64,000 nucleotides of DNA from Erythroxylum novogranatense (Eukaryota > Streptophyta > Magnoliopsida > Malpighiales > Erythroxylaceae), in assembly GCA_029891385.1 (NCBI GenBank), contig CM057225.1, positions 78,455,887 to 78,519,886 on the forward strand, in the 5' to 3' direction. Below the pieces are notes generated by a model. That model worked only from the letters and a program-made list of their open reading frames with translations, was not told the DNA's origin and ran no database searches. The position numbers were made by a program, and so were the translations under genes. Positions 45,108 through 55,569 of the stretch are shown piece after piece. Each line of letters opens with the position of its first letter. Position 1 is the stretch's first letter.

Positions 45108-46306
45108 GTAAAATTTTTCAAGTTTTTGTCATACCTTGTCGCTCTTTGAGGGTTTTACGCATGATTGTTGTCATTTCAGTGTGGATAGAATTCCCTGCAT
45201 TAAGATGGACAAAGAAAAGATAGGGGATTCAATCCTTTTGGCATGACAATTAGGTAGATAGATATGTGGCCATTTGACCTGATCATTTAAGGCGACAATG
45301 TAACGGATTTTGTAAGATTAAAGAAAATTTTATTTCATTCGAAAATTAAAAGAAAAGTGCATGAATGAGCTGACCAGCTGATAACTGATAGAGATGTGGC
45401 TTTGGCAGAATCCAATTGCTGAATACCATAATCAAGCTTCCAACCAATGCAGCATAACCAAACGTTTTGTGCTTACAACCACTGAAGCGCCTCTCTGCTA
45501 TTCAGATTTCTCTCAACGGTCACAAGTCAACAACTTTGCAGACTATAAAAGTAATCAAAATCTCAATATCCTGTTTTACCTTTGAGTTGGGTAGGATTCA
45601 TAACAACTTGACGCCTGAAAGGACATATCATCATCCACATAGGCTGTGGTTGTCCATCAATTATGATAATACTTCTGACTACAATTAATGCTTAACCTAA
45701 GAACCTAAAAACAAAAACTTGACGTCTTTTGGCATTTTTACGAGCTGTCCTTTAAAGATAAACAGCTTGAGAGAGCAGTCCTCAAAAGAGAAATCACTGT
45801 AATACCGATTGCCAATGTTGACAAATAGGACGGCTAGTTCTCGTTAAAAATCATGCTTCATATTCTAAGAAACGTTCTGTTTTTTGTCGTCGCTTGAACC
45901 GAACACTACTTTTTTCTGTTTTCTTCACGTAAGTTATCTCCACTTCTCGTGCCTGGCGGAGACCACTATACATGTCAAGATACAAGTTGAAAAGCCTTGT
46001 GATCAGATTGAGTAATATCCCAACGATCAGGGCTGCCTTTAGTCACTAACAGGCTTAGCGGACTGAACACAAGCTACTTCAAATAAGAAGACGTTAAGGA
46101 AAAAGTTGAAGTCAGGACGAGGAATTCCCGGATTGACTTGCTAGAAATTAAGAGTATTAGGAAATTAAAGCATATTTTAATAATCTAGGATGCAATGATA
46201 TTAGACCATGAAAGGTTGGAAGCTTGATTAAAGATTTTAAGTTCTTAAAAGTTTCCATATTTACATTTTTCTGTAAAAAAACAACCTAATTGACTTTTTT
46301 GGTAAT
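45108..46306. other. Intergenic or intronic sequence upstream of GT61
   Basis: No domain-bearing ORF. If GT61 has a first exon it should be here. A minus-strand frame at about 45847-46035 gives a hydrophobic run (ALIVGILLNLITRLFNLYL) followed by a basic stretch with a GTGAAG donor-like site; I could not match it to GT61 proteins. The rest is AT-rich without repeats I recognise. Confidence 0.35.
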
Positions 46307-46744
46307 TGGTCTGCCTTAGGCGGTCTTTGATTCACCAAATCGACCCACGAAGTCGATCACCCATTCTTCAAAGATCAATCTCCTACCTAATTGTCGTGTC
46401 AAGCTCGAGTTCGATCCACGCCTCCACAGCCCGTTAGCACGAGAAAACCTTCCATGCAGAGGTAGAAGTCTACGTAAAAACTTAACCCTAGCATCCATCT
46501 CATATATAAGGTATGATTTCATCATGATGAAGGTACGAATAATCGTAACCCTAATTTTTTCAGCTTACAGCAACCTCACCTTTCACAAATCACAGACTTG
46601 AGCGTCGGAGGAGCTAATCGGGACACAACCCTCGACGCGCCTTTCTTTGTCTTATAGGAACTTCATACCGAAACTCTTACGTGAAGCAGCCGACTCATGG
46701 ATCCAAACGGTAACGTAAAGTTCAGCCAGAATCCGGCAGAACCA
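46307..46744 (+). repeat. 5' LTR of the Tat element
   Basis: 438 bp, TGGTC...ACCA. It contains a TATA box (CATATATAAGG, 46501-46511), the probable promoter for the genomic RNA; the 3' LTR has the same box at 55327. Then follow a GCAGCC-type leader and the primer site. Confidence 0.88.
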
Positions 46745-46765
46745 ATTGGAGCCCACCGTGGGGCC
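46745..46765 (+). other. Primer-binding site of the Tat element
   Basis: TTGGAGCCCACCGTGGGGCC starting directly at the LTR end. This is the sequence class used by Tat/Ogre-type elements, with A in place of the more usual C in GGCGCCC. Confidence 0.75.
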
Positions 46766-47240
46766 CGACTTCTGGGAACCACGTCCAGAAACACGCAGAT
46801 CAGTCAGGCGGCGGCAGCTAATCCTGATGTAGCCGCAGTCGCAGCTCTGGCGTTGTAACGGATAGGTTTACAGCTACCTGCAGCTCTGCGGCCTGCACCT
46901 CATGTTTCCCACACGGAGTCTTCAGACCTGAACGATCAACCGCAGCCTCAAACGTTGGAACAAGAAGAATAGAGTGTCGCTTTAGAGGACAATAAGCGAC
47001 CGCCCTGGAGGCGAAATGACAGGAATGATGGAGGGAGGTAGAATGCGAATACAGATAATCGACGAGAAGAGAGAGGGCAATCGAGGGAAAGAAACGACGG
47101 AAACGCTGGGTAACAAGACGACCGACCGACTGGGGTCATTAACACGATATTCGGTGGAAAATGCAGCAGGGGGATCTACCGCTAAAGGGAGAAAAAGATA
47201 TGCCAAACAGGTCGGCAGAGACTCATCCACCAAAAGGCCG
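46766..47240 (+). pseudogene. gag relic of the Tat element, mostly deleted
   Basis: Only about 0.5 kb separates the primer site from the protease, far less than a Tat gag needs. The piece nearest the protease reads VINTIFGG, the conserved end of gag in this lineage, and a basic GRKRYAKQ stretch follows. The capsid domain and zinc knuckle are missing. So the element could not move on its own even if pol were intact. Confidence 0.7.
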
Positions 47241-47720
47241 AGGGAGAACGACGGGATGATATCGTTCGATGAGTCTGACCTTGATGGAGTAAGTTGCCCT
47301 CATGATGACGCCCTCATGGTAAATCTGAACATGGACGACTACGAGGTGAAACGGGTGATGATTGATACGGGCAGCTCGGTCGACCTGCTATATTATGATG
47401 CCTTCAAGCAGATGGAGGTACCAAGATCGCCCATCGCTTATAGACGGACCTATCAAAGGGGTAACTGGGGCATCAGCCTACCCATTCGCCCGAGTCTATT
47501 TAAAAGTGAAGTTCGGGCAAAAACCGTGTCAAATAGAAAGGGATGTTGAATACCTAGTCGTGAAGTTTCAGGGGGCATACAATGCAATAATCGGGCGAGC
47601 TACCCAGAACGCCCTTAGAGCGGTCGTCTCTACATATTACCAGGCGATGAAATTCCCAACGTCTCATGGAATCGGTACTGTCAGGGGTCAGCAGAGAATC
47701 GCAAGGGAGTGCTACTTAGC
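47241..47720 (+). pseudogene. Aspartic protease of the Tat element
   Basis: Frame 1 (47016-47549) contains ISFDESDLDGVSCPHDDALMV and VMIDTGSSVDLLYYDAF, with an intact DTGSS active site. After a shift near 47440, frame 2 (from 47362) continues VEYLVVKFQGAYNAIIGRATQ, the Ile-Ile-Gly-Arg motif that closes the domain, then ALRAVVSTYYQAMKFPT. Processing enzyme for the polyprotein. Confidence 0.9.
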
Positions 47721-48790
47721 GGAAACGAAAATATTAGATGGGGCCGTAGTCCTGACGGGCTCTCTTGATGTGAGAGCTGATGAGGAGATGGATAGGATGA
47801 ACCCAGTGGAAGAAACGCAGCTGGTCGCACTGGACGAAGTCGACCCTTCTAAATTCACAAACCTAGGTTCCGAGCTACAGAAGGACCTAGTTAAAGAAAT
47901 CACAGGCTGTTTGGTGAAAAATAGATCGGTTTTCGCTTGGGTACCGAGCGACATGCCTGGAATTTCTCGATCAGTCGCATCGCACTCCCTTGGTATTCGA
48001 CATGACTATAAGCCGATCAGACAAAAGAAGCGATGGCATAGCAAGGAGCGACAGGGGGTGATCGAGAAAGAAGTAGAGAAATTACTCGAGGTCGGGTTCA
48101 TCCGAGAAGTCAAGTACCCTGAATGGCTCGCCAATATGGTTTTAGTGAAAAAGAAGAACGGAAAGTAGAGAATGTGCATCGATTTCACCGACCTGAACAA
48201 AGCATGTCCAAAGGACAGTTTTCCCTTGCCCAAGATCGACCAGTTAGTAGACTCTACCTCAGGGCATGAACTTCTCAGCTTCCTGGATGCTTTCTCGGGC
48301 TATCATCAAATTCAAATGAGTCTGGAAGACGAAGAAAAGACCGCCTTCATGACCGACCAAGGCACATATTGCTACCAAGTAATGCCTTTTGGCTTGAAGA
48401 ACGCGGGGGCGACCTATCAGCGACTCGTCATGGAGGTCTTCAAGAAACAGATCGGTCGGTCGGTGGAAGCTTATGTGGATGATATGGTGGTCAAAAGTAA
48501 GACAGCCACGAAGCATGTGGAAGATCTTAAGGAAGTCTTCCAGACCCTGAATAAATTTCAGATGAAGCTGAACCCGAAAAAATGCATTTTTGAGGTGGCA
48601 TCCGAAAAATTCCTAGGGTTTATGATTACTCAGCGGGGGATTGAAGCTAATCCAGAGAAGATCGAAGCCATCATCCAAATGCCCTCGCCCCAATGCTTAA
48701 AAGAAGTGCAGATATTGACCGGTCAGATAGTCTCTCTAAGCAGGTTCATTTCTAGATTGGGCGACAAGTGCCTCTCATTTTCAAAATCTT
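47721..48790 (+). pseudogene. Reverse transcriptase of the Tat element
   Basis: A nearly continuous frame: FAWVPSDMPGIS, VEKLLEVGFIREVKYPEWL, then MCIDFTDLNKACPKD, FLDAFSGYHQIQM, MPFGLKNAGATYQRL, and the catalytic AYVDDMVVKS. The only nonsense codon in the fingers is TAG at 48166, where relatives have Trp (TGG) in a KWRMC motif. The thumb follows (FLGFMITQRGIEANPEKI). One one-base shift occurs at about 48770. Confidence 0.93.
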
Positions 48791-49262
48791 GAGGAAAGCG
48801 AACGTGACCCAATTCCAGTGGCCGGATGAATGCGAGAAAGCTTTTCAACACTTAAAGCAATACTTGTCTAGCCCGCCTATCCTGCAAAGCCCGCTAGAGG
48901 GAGAGAACCTAATTTTATATTTGATTCTGAGAGGGTTGATCGGTAGAAGGCTTATTCGATCGGGGGGAAGCGAACAACACCCTGTCTACTACATCAGCAA
49001 AGTGTTGACCGGGCCGGAAACGCGATATACACCTATAGAGAAACTAGCCCTCTCCTTGATAATGGCAGCCCGGAAGCTAAGACCCTACTTTCAAAGTCAT
49101 ACTATTGAGGTACGGACCGACCAACCCCTCAGGCAGTGCCTTCAAAAGCCCGAAACTTCGAGTCGACTAATAAAGTGGGCGGTAGAGCTGGGAGAGTTCG
49201 ACATACAATACAAACCCCGGACGACCCTTAAGGCACAGGTGTTGGCAGACTTCATCGCATAG
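48768..49262 (+). pseudogene. RT-linked RNase H of the Tat element
   Basis: The frame reads FQWPDECEKAFQHLKQYLSSPPIL, then a damaged first RNase H block where relatives show a YL.VS...A motif, YYISKVLTGPETRYTPIEKLALSL, VRTDQPLRQCL (catalytic Asp) and LVKW-like IKWAVELGEFDIQYKPR. It ends in a TAG directly before the second RNase H. Confidence 0.88.
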
Positions 49263-49736
49263 ATGAGCCAACCCAGCTTGAAGGACGAGCAGTTCCCTGC
49301 CTCGAGCTTGTTCGTTGATGGGTCGTCCAACGCTGAAGGATGCGGAGCAGGAGTGGTATTAATCGACCCGCATACGGAAGAAAAGGTGGAATACGCACTT
49401 CGGCTAGAATTCAAGGCCTCCAATAACGAGGCAGAATATGAGGCTCTGATAGCCGGCCTCCAACTAGCCAAGGAGATGGAGGTGAAGCACCTAAAGATAT
49501 ATAGCGATAGCCAAGTGGTGGTCGGCCAAGTCACTGGGCAGTATGAAGCTAAGGGGAACAACATGATCGAGTACTTGGAGCTGGTAAAGCGGGAGTTAAG
49601 TAATTTCGAGCAGTACTCGATCAACAGGATAGAACGAGCTCAAAATGCTAAAGCGGATGCGCTTTCCAAAATGGGCTCAGATCGAGACGCCAAGAATAAC
49701 ATTCTGGTCGAGCAAATAGACCGACCTAGCATTTAG
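49263..49736 (+). pseudogene. Second (archaeal-type) RNase H of the Tat element
   Basis: An intact 157-codon frame with LFVDGSSNAEGCGAGVVLI (first Asp), EFKASNNEAEYEALIAGL (Glu), IYSDSQVVVGQVTGQYEA (second Asp) and RAQNAKADALSKMGS (fourth catalytic Asp). This extra RNase H, separate from the one fused to RT, is diagnostic of the Tat lineage. All four catalytic acids are kept, making it the best-preserved domain in the element. Confidence 0.92.
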
Positions 49737-50995
49737 AAAGCCAAGGAAGTTCTCGACGTAAGAACCGGTCGATCGAGTTGGACGGAACCGATCACACGGT
49801 ACCTTTTAGAGGGAACACAGCTAGAAGAAGAATCGGAGGCCAAGAAACTAAGAATAAAGGCGGCCGAGTACACGGTCATTAATGGCGCTTTATACAAGCG
49901 ATCCTACGACTGGCTACTGATTCGATGCTTGAATGAAGAAGAAGCCGAGCAGGCAATGGCCGAAGTCCACGAAGGAATGTGCGGAAATCACGTAGGAGGC
50001 AGAATGTTAGCTCACGATCGATCGACAGTAAGTACTCTTGGCCGACAATGAGAAGAGACGCCAGAGAAGGTCGACCGGTGTGAGGCTTGCCGTAAAATGA
50101 TAGCTGTCTCATCAACCGAATCGAAAGGATGAAAATCGAAGCCATCCCATCCCTTTACTCGATGGGGATGGACATCTGAGGCCTTTCCTCTCGGTCCCGG
50201 ACAGAAGAAGTTCTTGATAGTGGCAGTGGAATATTTCACCAAGTGGGTTGAAGCGGAAGCGGTCGCCACAATCACTGAACAAAAGGTGTAGAATTTCGTG
50301 AGAAGAAATATACTAACTCGCTTTGGGATGCCTATGGTGTTGATTACGCATAATGGTCGACAATTCGATAACGATAAGTTCGTAGACTTCATGATCCGAC
50401 TAAAGATAAGACTACAGCTTAACCTCGGTGGCTCACCCTCGAGCAACAAACTTTGCGAAGAATACCAACAAAAGATAATGAGTGCTCTCAAGAAGCGCTG
50501 AGCAGACGAAGGACTTGGGTGGAAGAATTAGACGAAGTATTATGGGCGTCTGTAATCACAAATGAATCGGAGCCATTGGGAAACACCTTCAGATGACCTT
50601 TGGGGCAGAAGCCTTAGTCCCCGTAGAAGTGGTCTTGCACAACCAAAGGGTGTCGAACTACGCCAAAGAACGGAATGATGAAGCTCGCAGAGCAGAACTC
50701 GTTCTCCTCAATGAGGACAGAGAAAGGGCAGCAGCTCGCTCGGAAGCTATCAGGTAAAAAGCTACCAAATTCTACAACAGAAGGGTAAAGCCGAGCGATG
50801 TAAAGGTAGGCGGGTACGTCCTGCGAAAGGCCAAGGCGGCTGGGAAGCACCCTGGAAAGCTCAGACAGGCGTGGGAAGGACCCTACTGAGTGATTAAGCA
50901 AGCCGGGCATGACTCTTATATCCTACGCGATGCGAAAGGGAAGGTTCTACCAAGGCCTTGGAACTCTCGAAACTTGAAGGCGTTCTACCAATAGA
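49737..50995 (+). pseudogene. Integrase of the Tat element
   Basis: After a TAG, the frame has INGALYKRSYDWLLIRCL, the HHCC zinc module (VHEGMCGNHVGGRML, then CEACRK) and the core start, spread over shifted frames near 50070-50200. KKFLIVAVEYFTKWVEAEAV is clear at 50203-50265. The second catalytic Asp is replaced: the block reads ITHNGRQFDN where relatives have TDNG. The C-terminal part (AERCKG..., VLRKAK-like, then a LRQAWEGPY-like stretch near 50860) is broken by many stops, several of them TGA. Confidence 0.88.
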
Positions 50996-51189
50996 TAAGT
51001 TTTACTTTAGTTAATCTTTGCTTATTATTGTTTTTGTATACAAAACGTGGGAACCTTTTTCCTATCCCTGCCAGATAGGTTTTTTAACAGCCCACGCCTC
51101 ATTATCATCAATAAAGGGGTTTTTAGATTTCTTGGCAATGAAAAGTTCCATTATATGTGGCAAAGAGTATAAAATCCCATCAACCATCA

Positions 51190-51890
51190 CTCAGCATCTC
51201 CATAGATCGACTACGGTCGGTCGGGTCGCCAAGATAAGATCCTTGGGACCCTCGCCCGCCATCGCTCGGCATCTCCATAGATCGACTACGGTCAGTCGGG
51301 TCGCCAAGACAAGATCCTTGGGACCCTCGCCCGCCATCACTCGGCATCTCCATATATCGACTACGGTCGGTCGGGTCGCCAAGACAAGATCCTTGGGACC
51401 CTCGCTCGCCATCTCCATAGATCGCCTATTGCTCGACAGGTCGCCAAGACAAGATCCTTGGGACCCCCGCTCGCCCGGCATCTCCATAGAGCCCGGCATC
51501 TCCATAGATCGACTATGGTCAATCGGGTCGCCAAGATAAGATCCTTGGAACCCTCGCTCGGCATTTCCATAGATCGACTACGGTCGGTCGGGTCGCCAAG
51601 ACAAGATCCTTGGGACCGCTCGGCCTCGACTATCGATCGACCAGGTCGCCAAGACGAGATCCTCAGGACCATCGATCGCCCTCGCCTATTGCTCGGCCAG
51701 GTCGCCAAGATAAGACTCTTGGGACCCTCGCCTGATATTTATATAAACCGACTACGGTCGGCCGGGTCGCCAAGACAAGGCTCTTGGGACCCTCGCTCGG
51801 CATCGACACAGATCGACTGCGGTCGACCGGTCGCCAAGACGAGATCATTGGGACCTCAGTTCGGACTCTACTATAAGTCGACCTCGAAGC
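51190..51890. repeat. 75-bp minisatellite in the Tat 3' region
   Basis: The unit runs GCATCTCCATAGATCGACTA, then a CGGTCGGTCGGGTCGCC segment, an AAGATCCTTGGGACCC segment and a TCGC-rich linker. Starts at 51194, 51269 and 51344 are exactly 75 apart. Further copies to 51890 are shortened or lengthened and diverged. Since 75 is divisible by three, the plus frame at 51018-51539 and minus frames show 25-residue repeats, which I regard as translation artefacts. Confidence 0.93.
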
Positions 51891-52037
51891 CGGTCGACTA
51901 TGAGCAACTTCATCAAACTCCACTATACATCAAAAGTAAAGAACAAAAATACAGAAAATGACTTCAGAAAAATGAAACAAAAGTAAAAATCGCATTAATG
52001 TGAATCCGCCCTGGTCACAAGCCCGACCAGGTGAGCT
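51891..52037 (-). other. Likely 3' untranslated region of the antisense gene
   Basis: A-rich on the plus strand, directly beyond the stop of the antisense reading frame. No other feature seen. Confidence 0.4.
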
Positions 52038-54343
52038 TCAAAAATCCACAGAAGGAGAGGTGGGCGGATGCCCAGGGGATGCCTCGAAAGCAGGCGGAAA
52101 AGTAAAAAAGGGAGCAGGGTCCAAGGGAGCAGCCAGAGAAGTATCCTCACGTGGAAGCTCGTCCTCCTCAGTCGAGCTAAGGTCCAGCTCCTCAACCGAG
52201 ACTGACCCCCGGTCCTCCATGGCTCTCTCCCTTACTTCCTCCATAGAGAGGCCAAGGGCGGTAGGAAGCAGCCGCTCGGCAAACCCCTCAAACGGAGGAC
52301 CGTCCGACCCCTCAGGAACGCAGGCGTCATAGCAATTCTTCAAGATCATGAGGGTCAAGTCACAGGAGTACTCCAAGCACTCCTCCTGCAAGAACCGCCT
52401 CTGCCATCGTATGATCGTCTTGGTCCTTTTTTCCTTTACGGAGGCTCACACCCTCCTTAGCGTATATTCGGTTTGCGCCTGGTCCTCGAGGGATTTTTCC
52501 TTAAGCACCCTCTCCGACTCCAGCTTCCCTCACAACACCGCGCAATCCTCAGACAGCTTGTTCCTCGCTGCCATCGCTCTTACCCTCTCGACCTCCTCCG
52601 AGGTGAGCCGAGCTTTCAAAGCGCTCCTCTCCTCCTCTCCCGAAGCGAGCTGAGCTTTCAGGACGTCACGCTCCTCCTCCCAGAGTTTCTTCTCCTCCTT
52701 CAAGGAGGAGAGTTGAGCTCGGGAGAAGTCTCCTTCTTCTCTGACCTCTGAGAGCTCGGTCTTTAAACCGTCCACCTGCTCCAGGAGGGAACGGACCTCC
52801 CGATCCAACAGCTCTATACCCTGACGCATGGACAAAGCGAAAGCCACCTCCCTTATGGAATTGCGGATGGCACGACTCGTTAGCTCCTCAGCATCTAACG
52901 CATCATAGCGCTCCTCGTCCGAAGGAGGAATGACCCTCTCGGTGATATGAAGAGCCACTTCGACATTGGCAATCGAAGTAGTCTTATCAAGACTAATCGC
53001 TGGCTCCCACTTGTCAGCACTCCCCGTTTGCTGCTTCCCTTTACCCTTGGCTGATGGGGCAGCACGATCTCCCACTTTCTCCTTCCCCTTGCCTCGGTCC
53101 AAGGGACGAGGAGATCGGTCAACTACTTGAGGAGGTAGGTCGACTACTTGAGCCCCCCTTCTCCTCTTCAGAGGTCGCTCATTCTCCTCCTCTTCCTCGA
53201 TAACAACTAGGCACTCTCCAGGCGGGATGACCACAGCAGGTGCCGCAGATGGCTCGAAGACGGTAGGAGGAACATACCACTGCTCGGAAGCAATGGGCCG
53301 AACAACAATCGAACTGGCCTCTCCCCTATCCTCCAAAGGCCCGACGACCTTGCGCTTACCCTTGACAGACTTGGGTGGGCCGGCGAAAGCATGAACTTTG
53401 ACCATGGCTGCACAAACAACGAAAGCAGGTTAGAAATCGAACCAAAACCTACAAGTATGGAAAATAATTCAACCATGAGGGGTTAACCTGGCGGGGCGGT
53501 TCCCTCTCCTAGCCCGCTAACTTGCGGCGGGGGGTCAATCAGGAAAGAGTTGGCCGAGGCCCCCCCACCGTATCCCGAAATAAGCCGAGCGAAGTTATAT
53601 TGGCCGAGCTCCTTTATACGACCGACCACCTCCCGCTCCTCCCTAGAAAAGAATAGGCTCGACAAGTCATTCCATCACTCTGCTAGGGGATATCTCCACG
53701 GCTGGGACTCGGAGGAAGATCCCCGAGGCTTCACGAAGAAATATTTCATTTGCCAGCCGGTAATTTTAGAAGCCGTCCCGGCTGGGCGATACCGGGCATC
53801 CTTATATATCAGGGAAGGAATCCCACCCCCAGAGCTCGGACTCTGGCTCATTCTTAAAAAGTGGCGCAAGATATTGACCGAAGGCAGACAGCCAAACTGG
53901 TGGCACAGCAAAGCAAGGCCATTGATGAATCTGCACCCATTCGGAGGAATCTGACTCGGCCTTAGTTGATAATCAGCGCACACTTCATCAACGATCGGAA
54001 CGTACGGGAGTCTCAAGCCACCGATCGAGAAGAAATACTTGAAGACGGCAAACCACCCACTCGTACTGCTGTGGATTCTTTCATCCGCCGAGGCCAGCTT
54101 AGGCTCCCAGGACCGAGGAATTCCGTTTCTAAAAATCGACCGACTCAACTCCGTCGCGGACATCCTTGATTTGCCTTTGGGCAGCTCCTTAACGACTAGC
54201 CCATCCTTTCGCTCTCTTGTCGAAATCTCTTCGACATCTTCCAACCTCGACATCGCCATCGTCTCAGCGAAAATTTCAGACGCCCTTTCGGCGACATCAT
54301 CCCTTGGAGAAACCCCACTTCGGGAACCGGTGGACGACATGCT
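52038..54343 (-). pseudogene. Antisense gene of the Tat element (plant gypsy-type transposon protein), two exons
   Basis: Exon 1 reads from an ATG at 54343 to 53488. It holds a segment like the plant putative gypsy-type transposon domain (Transposase_28-like): GWFAVFKYFFSIGGLRLPYVP, then LRPSQIPPNGCRFINGLALL and CLPSVNILRHFL. An 80-bp GT-AG intron (53408-53487) follows. Exon 2 (53407-52038) starts MVKVHAFAGPPK, is basic with an RKRR-like cluster (PLKRRRGAQV), has a long heptad-rich coiled coil (about 52530-52830) and an acidic Ser-rich tail. One frame runs through both exons, interrupted only by three TGA codons (near 53675, 52530 and 52450). The gene is transcribed opposite to the retroelement; its role is not known to me. 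Whether it was a passenger or an element function is open. Confidence 0.75.
53408..53487 (-). other. Predicted intron of the antisense gene
   Basis: Donor CCAG|GTTAAC and acceptor TTTGTGCAG|CC on the minus strand. Splicing joins the two reading frames in phase. The interval is AT-rich with a pyrimidine-rich 3' end (TTTCGTTGTTTGTGCAG). Confidence 0.7.
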
Positions 54344-54535
54344 CACTAAGAGGAAATTTAGAAGAGGAAAATGAGGGAAAGGGACGTACCTATTCAGTGG
54401 TATAAGGTCGGAAATTTGTGCAACGCTGAAGAGAACTTCCGGAAACTGAGAATAAGAAAGAGCAGAGGAAAGCAAGATGAAAGCAAGAACGAAACGAGTG
54501 TGAAGAAAACCAAACCGTCTGTCGATCTTAGACAT

Positions 54536-54541
54536 TTATAA
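54536..54541 (-). promoter_or_regulatory. TATA box of the antisense gene
   Basis: Minus strand CCTTATAAATG, 195 bases before the ATG at 54343, leaving room for a 5' untranslated leader. It is independent of the LTR promoter. Confidence 0.6.
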
Positions 54542-54543
54542 GG

Positions 54544-55104
54544 AAACGTTCGAATTGCGAATCAGCCAAAACTCGACACGTGGAGAAAATCCTAGCTATG
54601 CCCGGACACGCGGCATGATCTGAGCGGAGATAAATTAGGGTTAATCGAAATCCGGAGTGGCGCGAACAGTTGAAAGGACGTACGAGACAACTGCACAACG
54701 GTTAAAAGGACGATACGTTTTAGATTTTGAAAAGCTGTCAGAGGGCACGAGCCATCAAATAATAAATGCTTCAAGTACCTTCACGCGCTCGCTAATGATG
54801 ACCACCCGACCTGCTTTAGCGCGAGTCGTCACATGAATAAGTCCGAGGCCGATCATTGGGGCACTCACCGACCGATCCTAGTACTGACGATACGCTACAA
54901 CCGATCGGCATCCGATCGATCGGGACTGCCCGAGCCATCCCGTATACGAGCTACAACGACAATGCCCAACTGATCAACTACTTCATAAGCTGTTACACAG
55001 ACGAGCTACATCTCAATGTCCGACCGATCGCCCCAATTACGAGTCATCCTATGTACGAGCTACAAAACTTCTACATACTCCTCCGACCCTTCTCTCCGCT
55101 CAGA
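54544..55104. other. Non-coding 3' part of the Tat element
   Basis: No ORF with a domain. It contains dispersed GATCGATC/CCGACC phrases, including CATCCGATCGATCGGGAC at 54908, and leads to the polypurine tract. Confidence 0.5.
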
Positions 55105-55121
55105 CTGGAGGAGTAGGGGGG
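55105..55121 (+). other. Polypurine tract of the Tat element
   Basis: TGGAGGAGTAGGGGGG four bases before the 3' LTR start at 55126. Confidence 0.8.
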
Positions 55122-55125
55122 CTTA

Positions 55126-55569
55126 TGGTCGGGTCGGCGGTGCTGGGCCCGGATTCAGTCAAAACGAACCATGGGCCGATCGGTCCATTCTTCAAAGATC
55201 AATCTCCTACCTAATTGCTATGTCAAGCCCGAGCCCGATCCAAGCTCTCCACAGCCCGTTAGCACGAGAAAACCTTCCATGCAGAGGTAGAAGTCTATGT
55301 AAAGACTTAACCCTAGCATCCATCCCATATATAAGGTATGATTTCATCATGATGAAGATACGCATAATCGTAACCCTAATTTTTCTAGCTTACAGCAACC
55401 TCACCTTTCACAAATCACTGACTTGAGCGTCGGAGGGGCTAATCGGGACACAACCCTCATCGCGCCTTTCTTTGTCTTGCAGGAACTTCATATCGAAACT
55501 CTTACGTGAAGCAGCCGACTCATAGATCCAAACGGCAACGTAAAGTTTAGCCAGAATCCGGCAAAACCA
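55126..55569 (+). repeat. 3' LTR of the Tat element
   Basis: 444 bp, TGGTC...ACCA, alike to the 5' LTR from its position 60 on, with substitutions such as TCGTGTCAAGCTCGAG to CTATGTCAAGCCCGAG. The first about 60 bases differ strongly between the two LTRs. The TATA box is at 55327. Confidence 0.88.

Larger units (their letters stand above)
46307..55569 (+). mobile_element. Tat-lineage Ty3/gypsy element with antisense gene
   Basis: Short LTRs (46307-46744 and 55126-55569) start TGGTC and end AACCA and are alike over most of their length, diverging at their first about 60 bases. The primer site TTGGAGCCCACCGTGGGG follows the 5' LTR, a form typical of Tat elements. Coding order is gag relic, protease, RT, RNase H, a second RNase H, integrase, all plus, then a 75-bp minisatellite and a minus-strand gene. 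The extra RNase H after the RT-linked one is the hallmark of the Tat lineage. I find no exact TSD (GTAAT left, GTTAC right), so an end may have drifted or been rearranged. The element is GC-richer than its surroundings. Confidence 0.92.

Noticed and set aside
45847..46035. Hydrophobic minus-strand stretch as the first exon of GT61
   Set aside because: No start codon before the hydrophobic run, no match to known GT61 N-termini, and the splice phase is unproven. Noted only as a weak candidate.
46302..46306. GTAAT/GTTAC as the target duplication of the Tat element
   Set aside because: Only three of five bases agree and no shifted pair fits, so I do not claim a TSD.
51018..51961. Overlapping ORFs of 86-173 codons with 25-residue repeats on both strands
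   Set aside because: They are translations of the 75-bp minisatellite, open because the unit length is a multiple of three. No domain.
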